DNA of 51,108 bases from a virus: positions 1-51,108 of IMG/VR virus record IMGVR_UViG_3300046817_000867. The stretch is one strand, 5' to 3'. Under the pieces are notes generated by a model. That model was not told the DNA's origin. It did no database searches and saw nothing but the letters and a program-made list of their open reading frames with translations. A program made the translations under genes and the position numbers. Every line of letters begins with the position of its first letter. The first letter of the stretch is position 1. Below are positions 24,224 to 33,213 of the stretch, one piece after another.

Positions 24224-24507
24224 CGGACGAAGAGCGGGTGTCGATCGGAGAGTTTTCCCGCACGCTCGACGCCATGAATAACCGGATTGATGCGGGATTT
24301 GCCGAAGTGCGTCGCAGCGCCGAGATTAATACCAAGACGCTCGATCGCATTGAAGACATGGTGCTGTCGCACGACAAAAAGTTCGCGGTGCTTGAGTCGC
24401 AGACGCAAGACACCAAGATGATCGCGCGTAAGTGGGGTGCCGGAATTGCGACTCTGGCGACCGCGGCGGCGGAACTGGCGCGCGTATTTTTCCACAAAGG
24501 AAGCTAA
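24220..24507 (+). CDS. Coiled-coil protein with C-terminal membrane-like segment (XhlA/holin-like)
   Basis: 95 residues from ATG 24220 with GGAGGA upstream. Residues ~10-70 are a charged coiled coil (DAMNNRIDAGFAEVRRSAEI; DRIEDMVLSHDKKFAVLESQ), and residues ~73-91, WGAGIATLATAAAELARVFF, form a weak membrane-like segment. Coiled coil followed by one C-terminal hydrophobic stretch is the layout of XhlA-type proteins that act with holins. It could equally be a small virion protein. Stop overlaps the next start (TAATG). Confidence 0.5.
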   Translation: MTDEERVSIGEFSRTLDAMNNRIDAGFAEVRRSAEINTKTLDRIEDMVLSHDKKFAVLESQTQDTKMIARKWGAGIATLATAAAELARVFFHKGS

Positions 24508-25715
24508 TGGCGACCACGATGCCCGTTCATCCGCCCGTGACCTCGGCGCCGATCCCGCCCGCGGGCGTGAGCACGAACCCCAGCGATCCGAACTACAACC
24601 CGATCTACGATCCGGCCAGTCCGTACTACGGACAGGTGTCAGGGCCGGTCGGGTCGACGCAGCACGCCGCCACCTCGGCGAGCGTGACGCCGCCGACCGC
24701 CGCGACGCCAAGCGGCGCGCTCACATGGACGGGGGATTTTAACATTCCGGCGATGCTCGCTGCCGCCGGGCCGATTCGTGGCGGTCTTCCCAATGACGAT
24801 CCGGCCTATTGGGAAAATCTCAAGAACGATTTCACGCAACGCTATGGCAGTGGCGCGGCGAATGAAATGTATCAGCGGATGCTCGGCAAGGAAGCCGGCG
24901 GCTCCGATGCCGCGCAACAGGGACCGTACTCGGCCGCTAACGGATACACGTATACGCCATCGACGTCAACCTCAACAGGTGGATCTAGCCTGTCCCTGAC
25001 GAACGGCCTCCAGAACGCCTCGGCGCTCTCGGGAATGAATCTGGGTGTGGGGCCGTCACTCGTCCCGACCGACACGAATGCGTATCAGACGCTCTTGGGG
25101 CGGATCAAGAGTCTGCTCGGCGGCGATGCGTCGTTCGAGCGTGAGGCGCTCTTGGATCTGGGCTCGAGTGCGCCGTCGTCGACCATCGGGACGACACCGA
25201 CCAGTGTCACCCCCACGACCGGGACGCCATCGGCGTCGTCAAGTACGCCCGCCGTCCAACCGGTCGCCGCGACGCCACCCACGCCACCCGTGACGGATAC
25301 GGGCGCCGCTCAACCTCCGGAGACCTCCGCACCGCCGTCGACGCCGAGCAAACTCTACGGCAGCGGCGGCCCCTCGGAAAGCGATGCGCTCAGAAGTCTC
25401 GCCGGCTCGGGCGCGGGCCAGCAGGAACAGATCTGGAGCCGGGCCCCGTGGCAGGGGCCGGAGAACGCGACCGCGATTCCCGACTGGCTTGGCAACGCCA
25501 TCTTGGCGCCGTTCCCTGGCGTGGCGATGGCCGCCAAGGCGGGCACGTGGCTGAACGGTAAACTGAACCAGCCGGGCGAGATGCCGGTCAATCCGGACCA
25601 GGGGCCAACCGATCCGAACCTGACGCCAGAGCGATTTGACTCGGCGCTTCAGGCGAGAAACGCGGCCATCGCCCAGCAAGCCTTGAATCAAAACGAAGTG
25701 AACGGGGGCATCTAA
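24507..25715 (+). CDS. Internal virion/ejection-type protein 1
   Basis: 402 residues from ATG 24507. Pro/Ser/Thr/Ala-rich and largely disordered, with PPVTSAPIPPAGVSTNPSDP near the start and repeated TPT/TPP segments around residues 230-290. Two more ordered parts are RGGLPNDDPAYWENLKNDFT and LGNAILAPFPGVAMAAKAGT. It heads a run of five long genes lacking fibre, tube or tape-measure features, as expected for podovirus ejection proteins. Exact role unknown. Confidence 0.5.
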   Translation: MATTMPVHPPVTSAPIPPAGVSTNPSDPNYNPIYDPASPYYGQVSGPVGSTQHAATSASVTPPTAATPSGALTWTGDFNIPAMLAAAGPIRGGLPNDDPAYWENLKNDFTQRYGSGAANEMYQRMLGKEAGGSDAAQQGPYSAANGYTYTPSTSTSTGGSSLSLTNGLQNASALSGMNLGVGPSLVPTDTNAYQTLLGRIKSLLGGDASFEREALLDLGSSAPSSTIGTTPTSVTPTTGTPSASSSTPAVQPVAATPPTPPVTDTGAAQPPETSAPPSTPSKLYGSGGPSESDALRSLAGSGAGQQEQIWSRAPWQGPENATAIPDWLGNAILAPFPGVAMAAKAGTWLNGKLNQPGEMPVNPDQGPTDPNLTPERFDSALQARNAAIAQQALNQNEVNGGI

Positions 25716-25716
25716 C

Positions 25717-26550
25717 GTGGCGACCGATCTCAGTAACGGTCCCGATCCGTTTGCCGCACAGGGCGGGGGCCAGTTCGTCCAAGGCGTCGGCTGGGTCGAC
25801 AAGAACAACCCGGCGTACACCGGTCCCGCGGGCGGCACGAATGCGGCCAATAGCGGGACGGCCAGTCCGAACGGCGATCCGAACCAGACGCCCTCCACTG
25901 TGCCGGGCCAGCCGGCCGCGACGACATCGTCGACGCCAGGGGCAGCCCCCACGGGGCCGACGACCAATCAGGGGACACAGGACACGGTCCGCAATACGTA
26001 CCTCGCGCAGGCGTCCCAGCCAGAAGTTGTGACGCCGAACGATCCGAACGTCAAGGCGCAGACCGACGCGTACCGGGCGGAAGCGACACGCGGCGTTAAC
26101 AACTACCTGGACCAGCAAGCCGAGTCGGCTGGTCCGTACGCCACGGGCGCCCTCCGCGGACAGGCGCGGATGGCGAACGAACAAGCGGGCCAGGCCACGG
26201 GGGCATTCGAGACGCAACTGATGGCGAACGAGCTCGCGGCCCGTCGGCAAGAGATTCAGAACGCGTTGTCTGGTCTGGGCGGTCTCGTCACCTCCGACCA
26301 ACAGCAGGCCTTGCAGAAAGAATTGGCGGACATCGACGCGCAGACGAAAGTGCTCGGAATCAACACGGCGGCGTCGACCGCGGCCAATCAGTTGGGCGTG
26401 CAGCAGGAACTCGGCGTTGGTGGCCTAAACCTCGGACTCATCCAGGCGCTCTTGGGAAATCAGCAGTTCGGCAACAACCTGGCGCTTCAGGCCGCCATTG
26501 CTGAGATGGGCGGCAATACCACCGCCGGCAACGCCGTCAGCGGCGCGTAG
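25717..26550 (+). CDS. Internal virion/ejection-type protein 2
   Basis: 277 residues from GTG 25717, one base after the previous stop. Disordered Gly/Pro/Thr-rich N-terminal third, then Gln/Ala-rich helices (ARMANEQAGQATGAFETQLM; ELAARRQEIQNALSGLGGLV; QQQALQKELADIDAQTKVLG). Long Gln/Ala-rich amphipathic helices are typical of podovirus proteins ejected with the DNA to build a trans-envelope conduit. Assignment is by composition and place. Confidence 0.5.
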   Translation: MATDLSNGPDPFAAQGGGQFVQGVGWVDKNNPAYTGPAGGTNAANSGTASPNGDPNQTPSTVPGQPAATTSSTPGAAPTGPTTNQGTQDTVRNTYLAQASQPEVVTPNDPNVKAQTDAYRAEATRGVNNYLDQQAESAGPYATGALRGQARMANEQAGQATGAFETQLMANELAARRQEIQNALSGLGGLVTSDQQQALQKELADIDAQTKVLGINTAASTAANQLGVQQELGVGGLNLGLIQALLGNQQFGNNLALQAAIAEMGGNTTAGNAVSGA

Positions 26551-26560
26551 GAGAGATCAC

Positions 26561-27406
26561 ATGGGCTTCTGGAGTTCGCTCGGGGAAGATCTGCTCAATG
26601 GCGCCGCGAATTCCGCGACGGGCGGGACGGCGGGCACACTGTTGAATATCGCGAAAACGGCTGCGCCGATCGTCAACGATCTGGTGCAGCAGAACAAAAA
26701 CAATAACCAGCTCCAGTACGCGCAGACGGTGGCGTCAGCGCCGGTCCAAACGTCGAAGGATCAACTGGCGCTGAACGCGAAGGCGGAACTGGCGAAGGAA
26801 CAGGCTGAAGCCGCCTCAACCGCGATTGACGAAGAGGCTGCCAGAGAGAAGCAACAGGCCGACGCGTACGCGAAGGCGCGCAAGTCAGCGCTGGCGGAGA
26901 ACGTCAAGGACGTCAACATCGACCTGTCGAGTCTGCCGGGCAATGTGCCAACCCTGCACTTCACAGGCGGACTGCGCCCGTCCGCCTACGGCCCGGAGGG
27001 CCTGGCGGCGGCCCAGACGTTGAACAATCAGGCGATGCAGCAGCTCACGAATCCGACGACGTTTCCGGCCGTCCCGACGCCGTCACTCTATGAGCAGACG
27101 CAGCCGACCATCCCCGCCCCGCCGACGGAGAACTTCTGGGAAAAACTCGCGGGGCCGCTCGGCTTTGGACTGACGGCGCTCTCGACGGGTCATCCTGGGG
27201 CTGCCACGGGCACGGCGGGCACACCCGCCGACACGGGCGTCCTCCGCCCACCGGCCGACACGCACGTCGGGGCGACGCCCGTGCCGACGCTTCCGGGGAC
27301 GGCCGCCCCGACGGCTCCGATTCTGCCGGGCATTCCGTCGCAGATGTTCCAAGGGCCGCCGGTGACGATCCCGCCGCCCGTCTTCGATCCGTACGGAGGA
27401 GGCTAA
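26561..27406 (+). CDS. Internal virion/ejection-type protein 3
   Basis: 281 residues from ATG 26561 (TAGGAGAGA site upstream). It opens with an amphipathic MGFWSSLGEDLLNGAANSAT and GGTAGTLLNIAKTAAPIVND, followed by a long Ala/Glu/Lys helix (LNAKAELAKEQAEAASTAID; EEAAREKQQADAYAKARKSA), and a Pro-rich tail. The amphipathic N-terminus plus coiled coil resembles small ejection proteins that contact membranes. The ORF could start further upstream only inside the previous gene. Confidence 0.5.
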   Translation: MGFWSSLGEDLLNGAANSATGGTAGTLLNIAKTAAPIVNDLVQQNKNNNQLQYAQTVASAPVQTSKDQLALNAKAELAKEQAEAASTAIDEEAAREKQQADAYAKARKSALAENVKDVNIDLSSLPGNVPTLHFTGGLRPSAYGPEGLAAAQTLNNQAMQQLTNPTTFPAVPTPSLYEQTQPTIPAPPTENFWEKLAGPLGFGLTALSTGHPGAATGTAGTPADTGVLRPPADTHVGATPVPTLPGTAAPTAPILPGIPSQMFQGPPVTIPPPVFDPYGGG

Positions 27407-27407
27407 G

Positions 27408-28592
27408 ATGGCGGAGTTTGATCTGCCAGAACTCGACCCGATCGATCCGCCGCTCCTCTCGCGGCCCGCAGGCCAGGGGCAGGAGGTGCCGCTGCTCGCG
27501 ATGGCCCCGCAAAATCTCTGGGGCCGCGCGTCGAATGACATCACTACGCTGCTGGCCCAGCGGGCGCTCGCCAAACAGCAGGCGATGCTCAACAATCTGA
27601 AGTTGGGGATGGCGGTCCGCGCGTCCAACGATACCAGTGACGTCCAGCAGTCGACCGCGGCGAAAAATGCCGCCGAGACGACCGCGCAGAACGCGGCGGC
27701 CGGCAAGACCACGCAGGAAACGACGGATCTCCAGTCGAAAGCGAAAGAAGACGATCTCCGTCGTCAGCATCTCCAACAGGCGCTTGACGGGTTCAAAGCG
27801 GCGACCGATCCTGAGACGAAGAAGAATTACGCCCTCGATATCATGAACGCCGGCGGCAAACTGCCAACCGAAGGGGAGATGCAGGGCGTCGCGATGAACC
27901 CGGCCCAAATCGGGGCCCTCCTCGATCAGTTGGAGGCCGAGACTGATCCGCAGAAGCGCAAGAGCATTGAAGCGCGGATCCTCAACGCCGGTGGCAAAGT
28001 CCCGACGGAGGCCGCACCGCGCTATACGGGCACCGAAGGCGGGGTCCTCGACACGCGCACCGGCAAATTCACGCCGACCCCGAACTATGTGCCACCGGGC
28101 GCGCACAAAGACGATCCAGAACTGCCTGACGAACTCAAGGCGTACCTGAACACGCTGCCGGCGTCGACCAATCCGGCGACCGGCAAACCGTACACGCTTG
28201 AGGATGCCATCGCGAAAGTGCAGCACGGGATTAGCGGCGCGGGTGGCGGTCCCGGCGGTCTGTCGCTCATGCAGAAGTATCCGAAACTGGACCTCGCCAA
28301 AGTCGGCACGTATCTCCGGCAGGCGTACGGCAACCCGATGCAGGCGGGCTTCACCCAAGGCGCGCCTCCGGAAACACCGGGCGCGCAAGCGCCCGTCGCG
28401 GCGCCGGCGCCCAGTCCCACGCCGACCGGCACGGCCGCGGCCCCGCCGCCCGCGCAGGCTCCGCTCAAGATCGGCGTTATCAAGTTGCCCAGTGGGCCCT
28501 ACGAGGTCAACCTGAACCCGGACGGCACCTACAACGGGGCGCACGGGGACGTGTGGAAACTCGAAGGCGGTCAGTGGACCCGGATCAAGTAG
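27408..28592 (+). CDS. Internal virion/ejection-type protein 4
   Basis: 394 residues. Gln/Ala-rich helices (NDITTLLAQRALAKQQAMLN; NAAETTAQNAAAGKTTQETT) in the first third. An imperfect internal duplication follows: YALDIMNAGGKLPTEGE and IEARILNAGGKVPTEAA. The C-terminal ~130 residues include a Pro/Ala linker and end GDVWKLEGGQWTRIK. Two bases separate it from the preceding gene, and the next starts immediately. Role inferred from neighbours only. Confidence 0.5.
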   Translation: MAEFDLPELDPIDPPLLSRPAGQGQEVPLLAMAPQNLWGRASNDITTLLAQRALAKQQAMLNNLKLGMAVRASNDTSDVQQSTAAKNAAETTAQNAAAGKTTQETTDLQSKAKEDDLRRQHLQQALDGFKAATDPETKKNYALDIMNAGGKLPTEGEMQGVAMNPAQIGALLDQLEAETDPQKRKSIEARILNAGGKVPTEAAPRYTGTEGGVLDTRTGKFTPTPNYVPPGAHKDDPELPDELKAYLNTLPASTNPATGKPYTLEDAIAKVQHGISGAGGGPGGLSLMQKYPKLDLAKVGTYLRQAYGNPMQAGFTQGAPPETPGAQAPVAAPAPSPTPTGTAAAPPPAQAPLKIGVIKLPSGPYEVNLNPDGTYNGAHGDVWKLEGGQWTRIK

Positions 28593-31547
28593 ATGGCGGC
28601 CCCGCAAGATCTCCCGCCGGTCGGGACGTCATTGCCGGCGGTCGGGACGAGTATCCCGGCGGCTGGTGTGGCCTCAGCGGCCGACTTGCCCCCCGTGGGC
28701 CACACCATCCCGGCCGCCAATCCGGCGGAGTTGTCCGGCTGGCAGCAGGCGGTCGTCCGTTCCATTACCAGCCCCATCATTGAGGGGGCCCAAGGACTCG
28801 CCCGACTGAAGTCGACGGCGGAGAGTATCGCCGACCAAGCCCTCGGTCCCTTGGCCAAGACGTACGATCCGATGAAGGCGAAAGCCGAAGGGGAGGCGCT
28901 GCTCGCTCATCCCGCCTCATCGGTCCTGAACACGTTCGTCCCCGTCAACTCGACCATTGAAGACCTCCAGCACAAGAACTACGGCGGGGCCCTCGCCAAC
29001 GTCGGACTGACCGCGCTGGGCGCGGCGGGACTCCACGAGGCGCTGACGCGGCCCACGCTGCCCGTCGGCGAGCCGGTCGAAGGCCCTCCGTCGGCACGCC
29101 CTGCCGAGATGCCCGCGCCCGCCACGGAGACCCCTGCCGCCGTGCCGCCCGTCGGCACGTCCATCGCGGCCGACGTCCCCGCCGAACCGTCGGTCCGCTC
29201 GGCGCCCGTGATGCCTGACGTGGGCACCACTTTACCCAAAGTGGGCACGTCCATTCCGGCGCTCGAGGCGCAGGCCGACGCGAGAGGCACACCCGTTCCA
29301 GAGGCGAAGGCGATCGCCCCGGCGGATCTGGTCCGGGAGGACACGTTCCTGACACGCTTTCCGGAAGAGCAGCGGCCGCAGATGCAGCAGATTCTTGAAG
29401 AGAACGGTGGGTTTGAGACCCAGCGGCGCGGCGTGCAGCCGATGGCCCGGACTGAAGCGTTGGCCAAGGAACTGCAAACGCCCCCGACGACGACCCCGCT
29501 TGCGCCTGGAACCATCCTGAACGACGTGGAAGCGACGTCGCTCGCGAATGCCGTGTCGACGGCGTTTGATAAGGTCACGGCGTTGGCGAAGAAGGTCAAC
29601 GCCGACGACGCCACGGATGCCGACCGCGTGGCGCTTCGGAAGGCGCAACTCGAGGCCACGGTCCTGCTCCAGTCGGCCCGCGGGGTCACGGCTGAGACCG
29701 GCCGCGCGCTCAACGCGCACAAGATTCTGGCGCAGGTGGTCGAGGCCAACCCCGACGCCAAGCTCTTGCAGATGGCCCTCAAGAAACCCGAACTGCGGGA
29801 ATTGGATAACTTTGCCGAACAGTGGGCGAATCTGCCCGACGACGAAGCTCGCGTCCAGTTCATGCGCCAGGCCCAGCCGATGTCGAAGTTCGACATGGCG
29901 CTGTCGGTCTTCTATTCCGGCTTGCTCTCGGCCCCCAAGACGCTCGTCCGGGCGTTCACAGGGACCGGGGCGAACGCCGTCTTCCGCAAGGCGAGTCTCT
30001 TTCCGGCGGCCGCGATTGACGCGGTGCAGTCAGCGATCACGGGCGACCCCCGCACGATTCGCCCGCTCACGGAGCTCGGTGCGCAACTCGGCGCGATTCC
30101 CCAGGCGGCCAAGGCCGCCGCAGCGACGGCGGCGGACACGCTTCGCACGGGCCACGGGCCGATCGACGAGATGTCGTTCATCCCGCGTCGTGAACTGCCC
30201 GGCGGGGCCGCGAACCCCCTCAACTGGCCCGGTCGGGCGTTTGAAGCGAAGTTTCAGGGCATGAGTCAGTTCTACGGTCTGCCAGAACTGGCCGGTCGGT
30301 TGTCGTCTGAGGCCGCGCGGCAAGCCGATGCGGCGGGACTGGCCCCCGGCCCCGATCGCGATGCGTTCCTCGCCAACAAAGCCGACGAGTTCGCGCTGGA
30401 CCCGCCAGCGAACATTGTCAAGGCGGCTACCGACGAGGCGAAGTCGATCCTGTTTCGAGAACCCTCTGGCGCGTTTTTGAAGCGGCTGGAGGATGTCTCG
30501 AACCGCGGCGGCACGATGGGCAAAGCGCTCAAGTTTGTCGTGCCGTTCGCGCAGATTGCCGGCAAGATCACCAAACAGGGGATCGAGAATTCACCGCTCG
30601 CGTTCATGTCTGGGCAATTTCAAGAGGCCATGCACGCCGGCGGCCGCGTCCGCGCCGAGGCGTTAGGCCGGACGGCCACAGGGACGGGGCTCATCGGGAC
30701 GGCCGGCGCCCTCGCCGTCGCGGGGTATCTCACGGGCCCAGGGCCCTCAGACCCACGTGAGTTGGCTGCGATGCGCCAGACGGGCTGGCAACCGTACTCG
30801 ATCAAGATTGGGCATACGTACTACGGGTACGACCAGTTCGCCCAGCCGATTGCGCTGGGGTTGCGGACGATTTCCGACGCCGCCGATCAGTTCACACGCA
30901 CGGGAGCCGTCGATGTGAAACAGACGCTCCTCGGCATTGGCCGCAGCATCTTCGATACGTCATTTCTGTCGGGACTGAGTTCCGCCGTGAATGCCGTCAC
31001 CGACCCAGGCCGCTACGGAGAACGCTTCGTCCAGGGGTTTGCTCAGGATGCCGTGCCGTTCTCGAGCGGCATGCGCAGCCTGACCACAACGCTCGATCCG
31101 ACGGTACGCGCCCCCGAGACGGTCGGGCAGGCGATGGCGTCTATTGTGCCGGGACTGTCCACGACCGTGCCGCCCAAACTGGACATGTTCGGTCAGCCGA
31201 TCGTGCGGACCGCGGGGACGTTGGCGCGCGCGCTCAGTCCGGCCCTCACGTCCGCCGCCACGACTGATCCGATCGTCCTAGCGTTAGCCACACACGGGAT
31301 CACGGACATCAGCGTGCCAGAGAAAACGCTGAACAAGACCACCTATCAGCCCGCGATCACGCTGTCGGAGGCCGAACGCGCCAGACTCGGTCACGCGACC
31401 CGTCAGGCCGTCGAGATGGTCGTCACCAATCCCGGCTGGGCGAGCCTTGACCACCAAGCGGCCGAGGAGTACATCCATCGCGCCATCGACCTAGCACACC
31501 GCAACGTCATTCTCCAAATCCGATCGGAGCACGCCCTTGGCCGCTGA
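28593..31547 (+). CDS. Very large internal virion protein (984 aa)
   Basis: The longest gene. The N-terminal ~230 residues carry repeated VGTS motifs (LPPVGTSLPAVGTSIPA, PPVGTSIAADVP, DVGTTLPKVGTSIPA) in Pro-rich sequence. The middle is helical (residues ~290-420). The C-terminal half has FVVPFAQIAGKITKQGIENS, a Gly/Ala hydrophobic stretch at ~695-715 (TGLIGTAGALAVAGYLTG), then GWQPYSIKIGHTYYGYDQFA and a DTSFLSGLSSAVNAVTDPGR segment. That last block recalls the large-polyvalent-protein-associated domains found in giant phage ejection proteins. Likely ejected with DNA to cross the envelope; no lytic transglycosylase motif is seen. Confidence 0.6.
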   Translation: MAAPQDLPPVGTSLPAVGTSIPAAGVASAADLPPVGHTIPAANPAELSGWQQAVVRSITSPIIEGAQGLARLKSTAESIADQALGPLAKTYDPMKAKAEGEALLAHPASSVLNTFVPVNSTIEDLQHKNYGGALANVGLTALGAAGLHEALTRPTLPVGEPVEGPPSARPAEMPAPATETPAAVPPVGTSIAADVPAEPSVRSAPVMPDVGTTLPKVGTSIPALEAQADARGTPVPEAKAIAPADLVREDTFLTRFPEEQRPQMQQILEENGGFETQRRGVQPMARTEALAKELQTPPTTTPLAPGTILNDVEATSLANAVSTAFDKVTALAKKVNADDATDADRVALRKAQLEATVLLQSARGVTAETGRALNAHKILAQVVEANPDAKLLQMALKKPELRELDNFAEQWANLPDDEARVQFMRQAQPMSKFDMALSVFYSGLLSAPKTLVRAFTGTGANAVFRKASLFPAAAIDAVQSAITGDPRTIRPLTELGAQLGAIPQAAKAAAATAADTLRTGHGPIDEMSFIPRRELPGGAANPLNWPGRAFEAKFQGMSQFYGLPELAGRLSSEAARQADAAGLAPGPDRDAFLANKADEFALDPPANIVKAATDEAKSILFREPSGAFLKRLEDVSNRGGTMGKALKFVVPFAQIAGKITKQGIENSPLAFMSGQFQEAMHAGGRVRAEALGRTATGTGLIGTAGALAVAGYLTGPGPSDPRELAAMRQTGWQPYSIKIGHTYYGYDQFAQPIALGLRTISDAADQFTRTGAVDVKQTLLGIGRSIFDTSFLSGLSSAVNAVTDPGRYGERFVQGFAQDAVPFSSGMRSLTTTLDPTVRAPETVGQAMASIVPGLSTTVPPKLDMFGQPIVRTAGTLARALSPALTSAATTDPIVLALATHGITDISVPEKTLNKTTYQPAITLSEAERARLGHATRQAVEMVVTNPGWASLDHQAAEEYIHRAIDLAHRNVILQIRSEHALGR

Positions 31548-31764
31548 TCCCCAGTTCACGCTGACCCCGACCGCCGTGACCGCCATCGAGACCCTCAGCG
31601 GCGGCGGGACGATGTACTTTCAGGCCCGCACGTACGGCGTCATCGCGTCCACCTTGGACGACGCCTTGGCCGGCGGGACGTTCATCCTCCGCGTGCAACA
31701 GCGCCTCAAGAATCTCACGCGTGTTGTCGGCGTGGCCGACACAGACGCCTTCGCCGACGCCTAG
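31537..31764 (+). CDS. Small protein ending the rightward block (75 aa)
   Basis: TTG start at 31537, overlapping the end of the 984-residue gene by 11 bases. MAADPQFTLTPTAVTAIETL with later YFQARTYGVIASTLDDALAG, alpha/beta mixed, no recognised family. Its stop overlaps the stop of the convergent gene by four bases, so the two transcription units meet exactly here and no terminator fits between them. Confidence 0.55.
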   Translation: MAADPQFTLTPTAVTAIETLSGGGTMYFQARTYGVIASTLDDALAGGTFILRVQQRLKNLTRVVGVADTDAFADA

Positions 31765-32030
31765 TCGCTTGAGCGGATGATCGTCGGTTTGGCGACGAAC
31801 TTCTTGATCTCGCGAGTTGTGTCAGTCATCCACAGCCACTTCTCGGCCACGAGCACACGCTCCCCACTCGCTTTCGCGATTTCATACGTGCCATCCTCGT
31901 GGCGTTCCACGGTATCCCCTACTTCCGGTTCCACTTCAAACCCTTCACCGTAGGCGCCATGTCGGCCATCGGCGCGGTGGTCCGGATAGAAGAACACGAG
32001 CTCGCGCACGGTCTTGGTGTCATCGGCCAT
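31761..32030 (-). CDS. Small acidic hypothetical protein (89 aa)
   Basis: Starts at ATG 32030 (MADDTKTVRELVFFYPDHRA). It has a basic/acidic mid-section with GFEVEPEVGDTVERHEDGTY, suggestive of a small beta-barrel, and ends FVAKPTIIRSSD. It is the last gene of the leftward late arm, overlapping the glycosyltransferase by 11 bases. Function unknown. Confidence 0.6.
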   Translation of the reverse strand: MADDTKTVRELVFFYPDHRADGRHGAYGEGFEVEPEVGDTVERHEDGTYEIAKASGERVLVAEKWLWMTDTTREIKKFVAKPTIIRSSD

Positions 32031-33213
32031 CGATCGTCTCCTGACAATACGTGTGAAATTGATCGGCAATCGCGTCCCACTGGAAGTCCGGGAGGGTGGC
32101 CAGTTCGTACGCCTTGACGGCGAGATCGCGCCGGAGGTCGGCGTGATCGTAGACGTCAGACAGCGCGGCGGCCGCCGCGTCGTACCCGACGACCTCGCCC
32201 ACGGTGTTCGCCCCGCAGGGCACGACATGCGACATCGACGTCGGCATGAGCCGCGCCGTCCCCCGGAAGAGATCGCCGTAGGCCGCCGTGTCCGGGAGGA
32301 TCTGCGGAATTCCGCAGGCGGCACTCTCCATTGCGACGAGGCCGAATCCCTCGCCATGCGTCAGGGACCAGTGGACGTCCCACGACCGGTACACGTTCGG
32401 CAGTTTCTCGCGGGGCCACAAGACGCCGGGATCGAGGTCCATGTCGGTGAACATGAGCCGCTGTTTGGGAAAGCCGAAGTGATACGCGAGTTGGTTCAAG
32501 TCCCAGCCGTACGGATCCGCTAGCGCACAGTGGAGCATCAGCCGGACGTTCTCGGGCTTGCCGGTGTCACTCCACCAGCGGGCGAAGTACTGGAGCGTCA
32601 GATCGTAGCGCTTGCGGGCGGCGTTCCGGTCCGCGCGGCCGATGATGAAGTCGTCGAGCCACGGGTCGTGAAAGTGGAGCGCCTGACGGGCCTCGCGGGC
32701 GTTGCCAGGCGTAAAAAAATTCGTGTCGATGCCATACGGCAAGACCCCCGTCGGGCCGCGGAAGCCGCCGTCGATGAGCGCCTGCACCCCAAAGTCGGTC
32801 GGGGCCAAGAGCCGTGCGATCCGACCGTTCATCTCCCTCGCGGCCCACTGGTTCTTGGCGTCCGCCGGACACCACGCGAGAATGGGCGGCTGCTTGGCGG
32901 CGTCGAGCCGTGCGAGTTGCTGCAAATACAGGAGCACGTTCCACGAGTCCTGATGCAGCACGACGAGCTGGGGTTCGATGGCGTTCACGAGGTGCGCGAA
33001 CCGGTTGACGCCGAACACATCGCTCCCGTGCAGCGACGCCGGGTAGATCATAAACTCCCGCTGAAGCGGGTGCGGATCGCCGTGCGTGTTGATGCCCAGG
33101 ACGTAAATCGTGTAGGCGTCCTTGGCTTTCAGACGCGTGAGGATCGCCTCGTTGACGGTGCCGAACCCTGTCGCACAGGCGAAGTCGCCGACGAAGAGCA
33201 GTTTCGGTTTCAG
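32020..33213 (-). CDS. GT-B glycosyltransferase, probably starting at CTG
   Basis: 397 residues if translated from the CTG at 33213. The mature-looking N-terminus KPKLLFVGDFACATGFGTVN is the first strand and Gly loop of a GT4-like Rossmann fold, and GTHGEGF-type HWSLTHGEGFGLVAMESAAC with GIPQIL near the end is the E..G......EA.acG donor-binding motif. No ATG, GTG or TTG exists upstream in frame close to this strand, and the first internal ATG would delete about 65 residues. The CTG overlaps the previous stop by four bases (CTGA) and has GGGAG eight bases upstream. Probably transfers a sugar to a glycan or DNA base; acceptor unknown. Confidence 0.75.
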   Translation of the reverse strand: MKPKLLFVGDFACATGFGTVNEAILTRLKAKDAYTIYVLGINTHGDPHPLQREFMIYPASLHGSDVFGVNRFAHLVNAIEPQLVVLHQDSWNVLLYLQQLARLDAAKQPPILAWCPADAKNQWAAREMNGRIARLLAPTDFGVQALIDGGFRGPTGVLPYGIDTNFFTPGNAREARQALHFHDPWLDDFIIGRADRNAARKRYDLTLQYFARWWSDTGKPENVRLMLHCALADPYGWDLNQLAYHFGFPKQRLMFTDMDLDPGVLWPREKLPNVYRSWDVHWSLTHGEGFGLVAMESAACGIPQILPDTAAYGDLFRGTARLMPTSMSHVVPCGANTVGEVVGYDAAAAALSDVYDHADLRRDLAVKAYELATLPDFQWDAIADQFHTYCQETIDGR

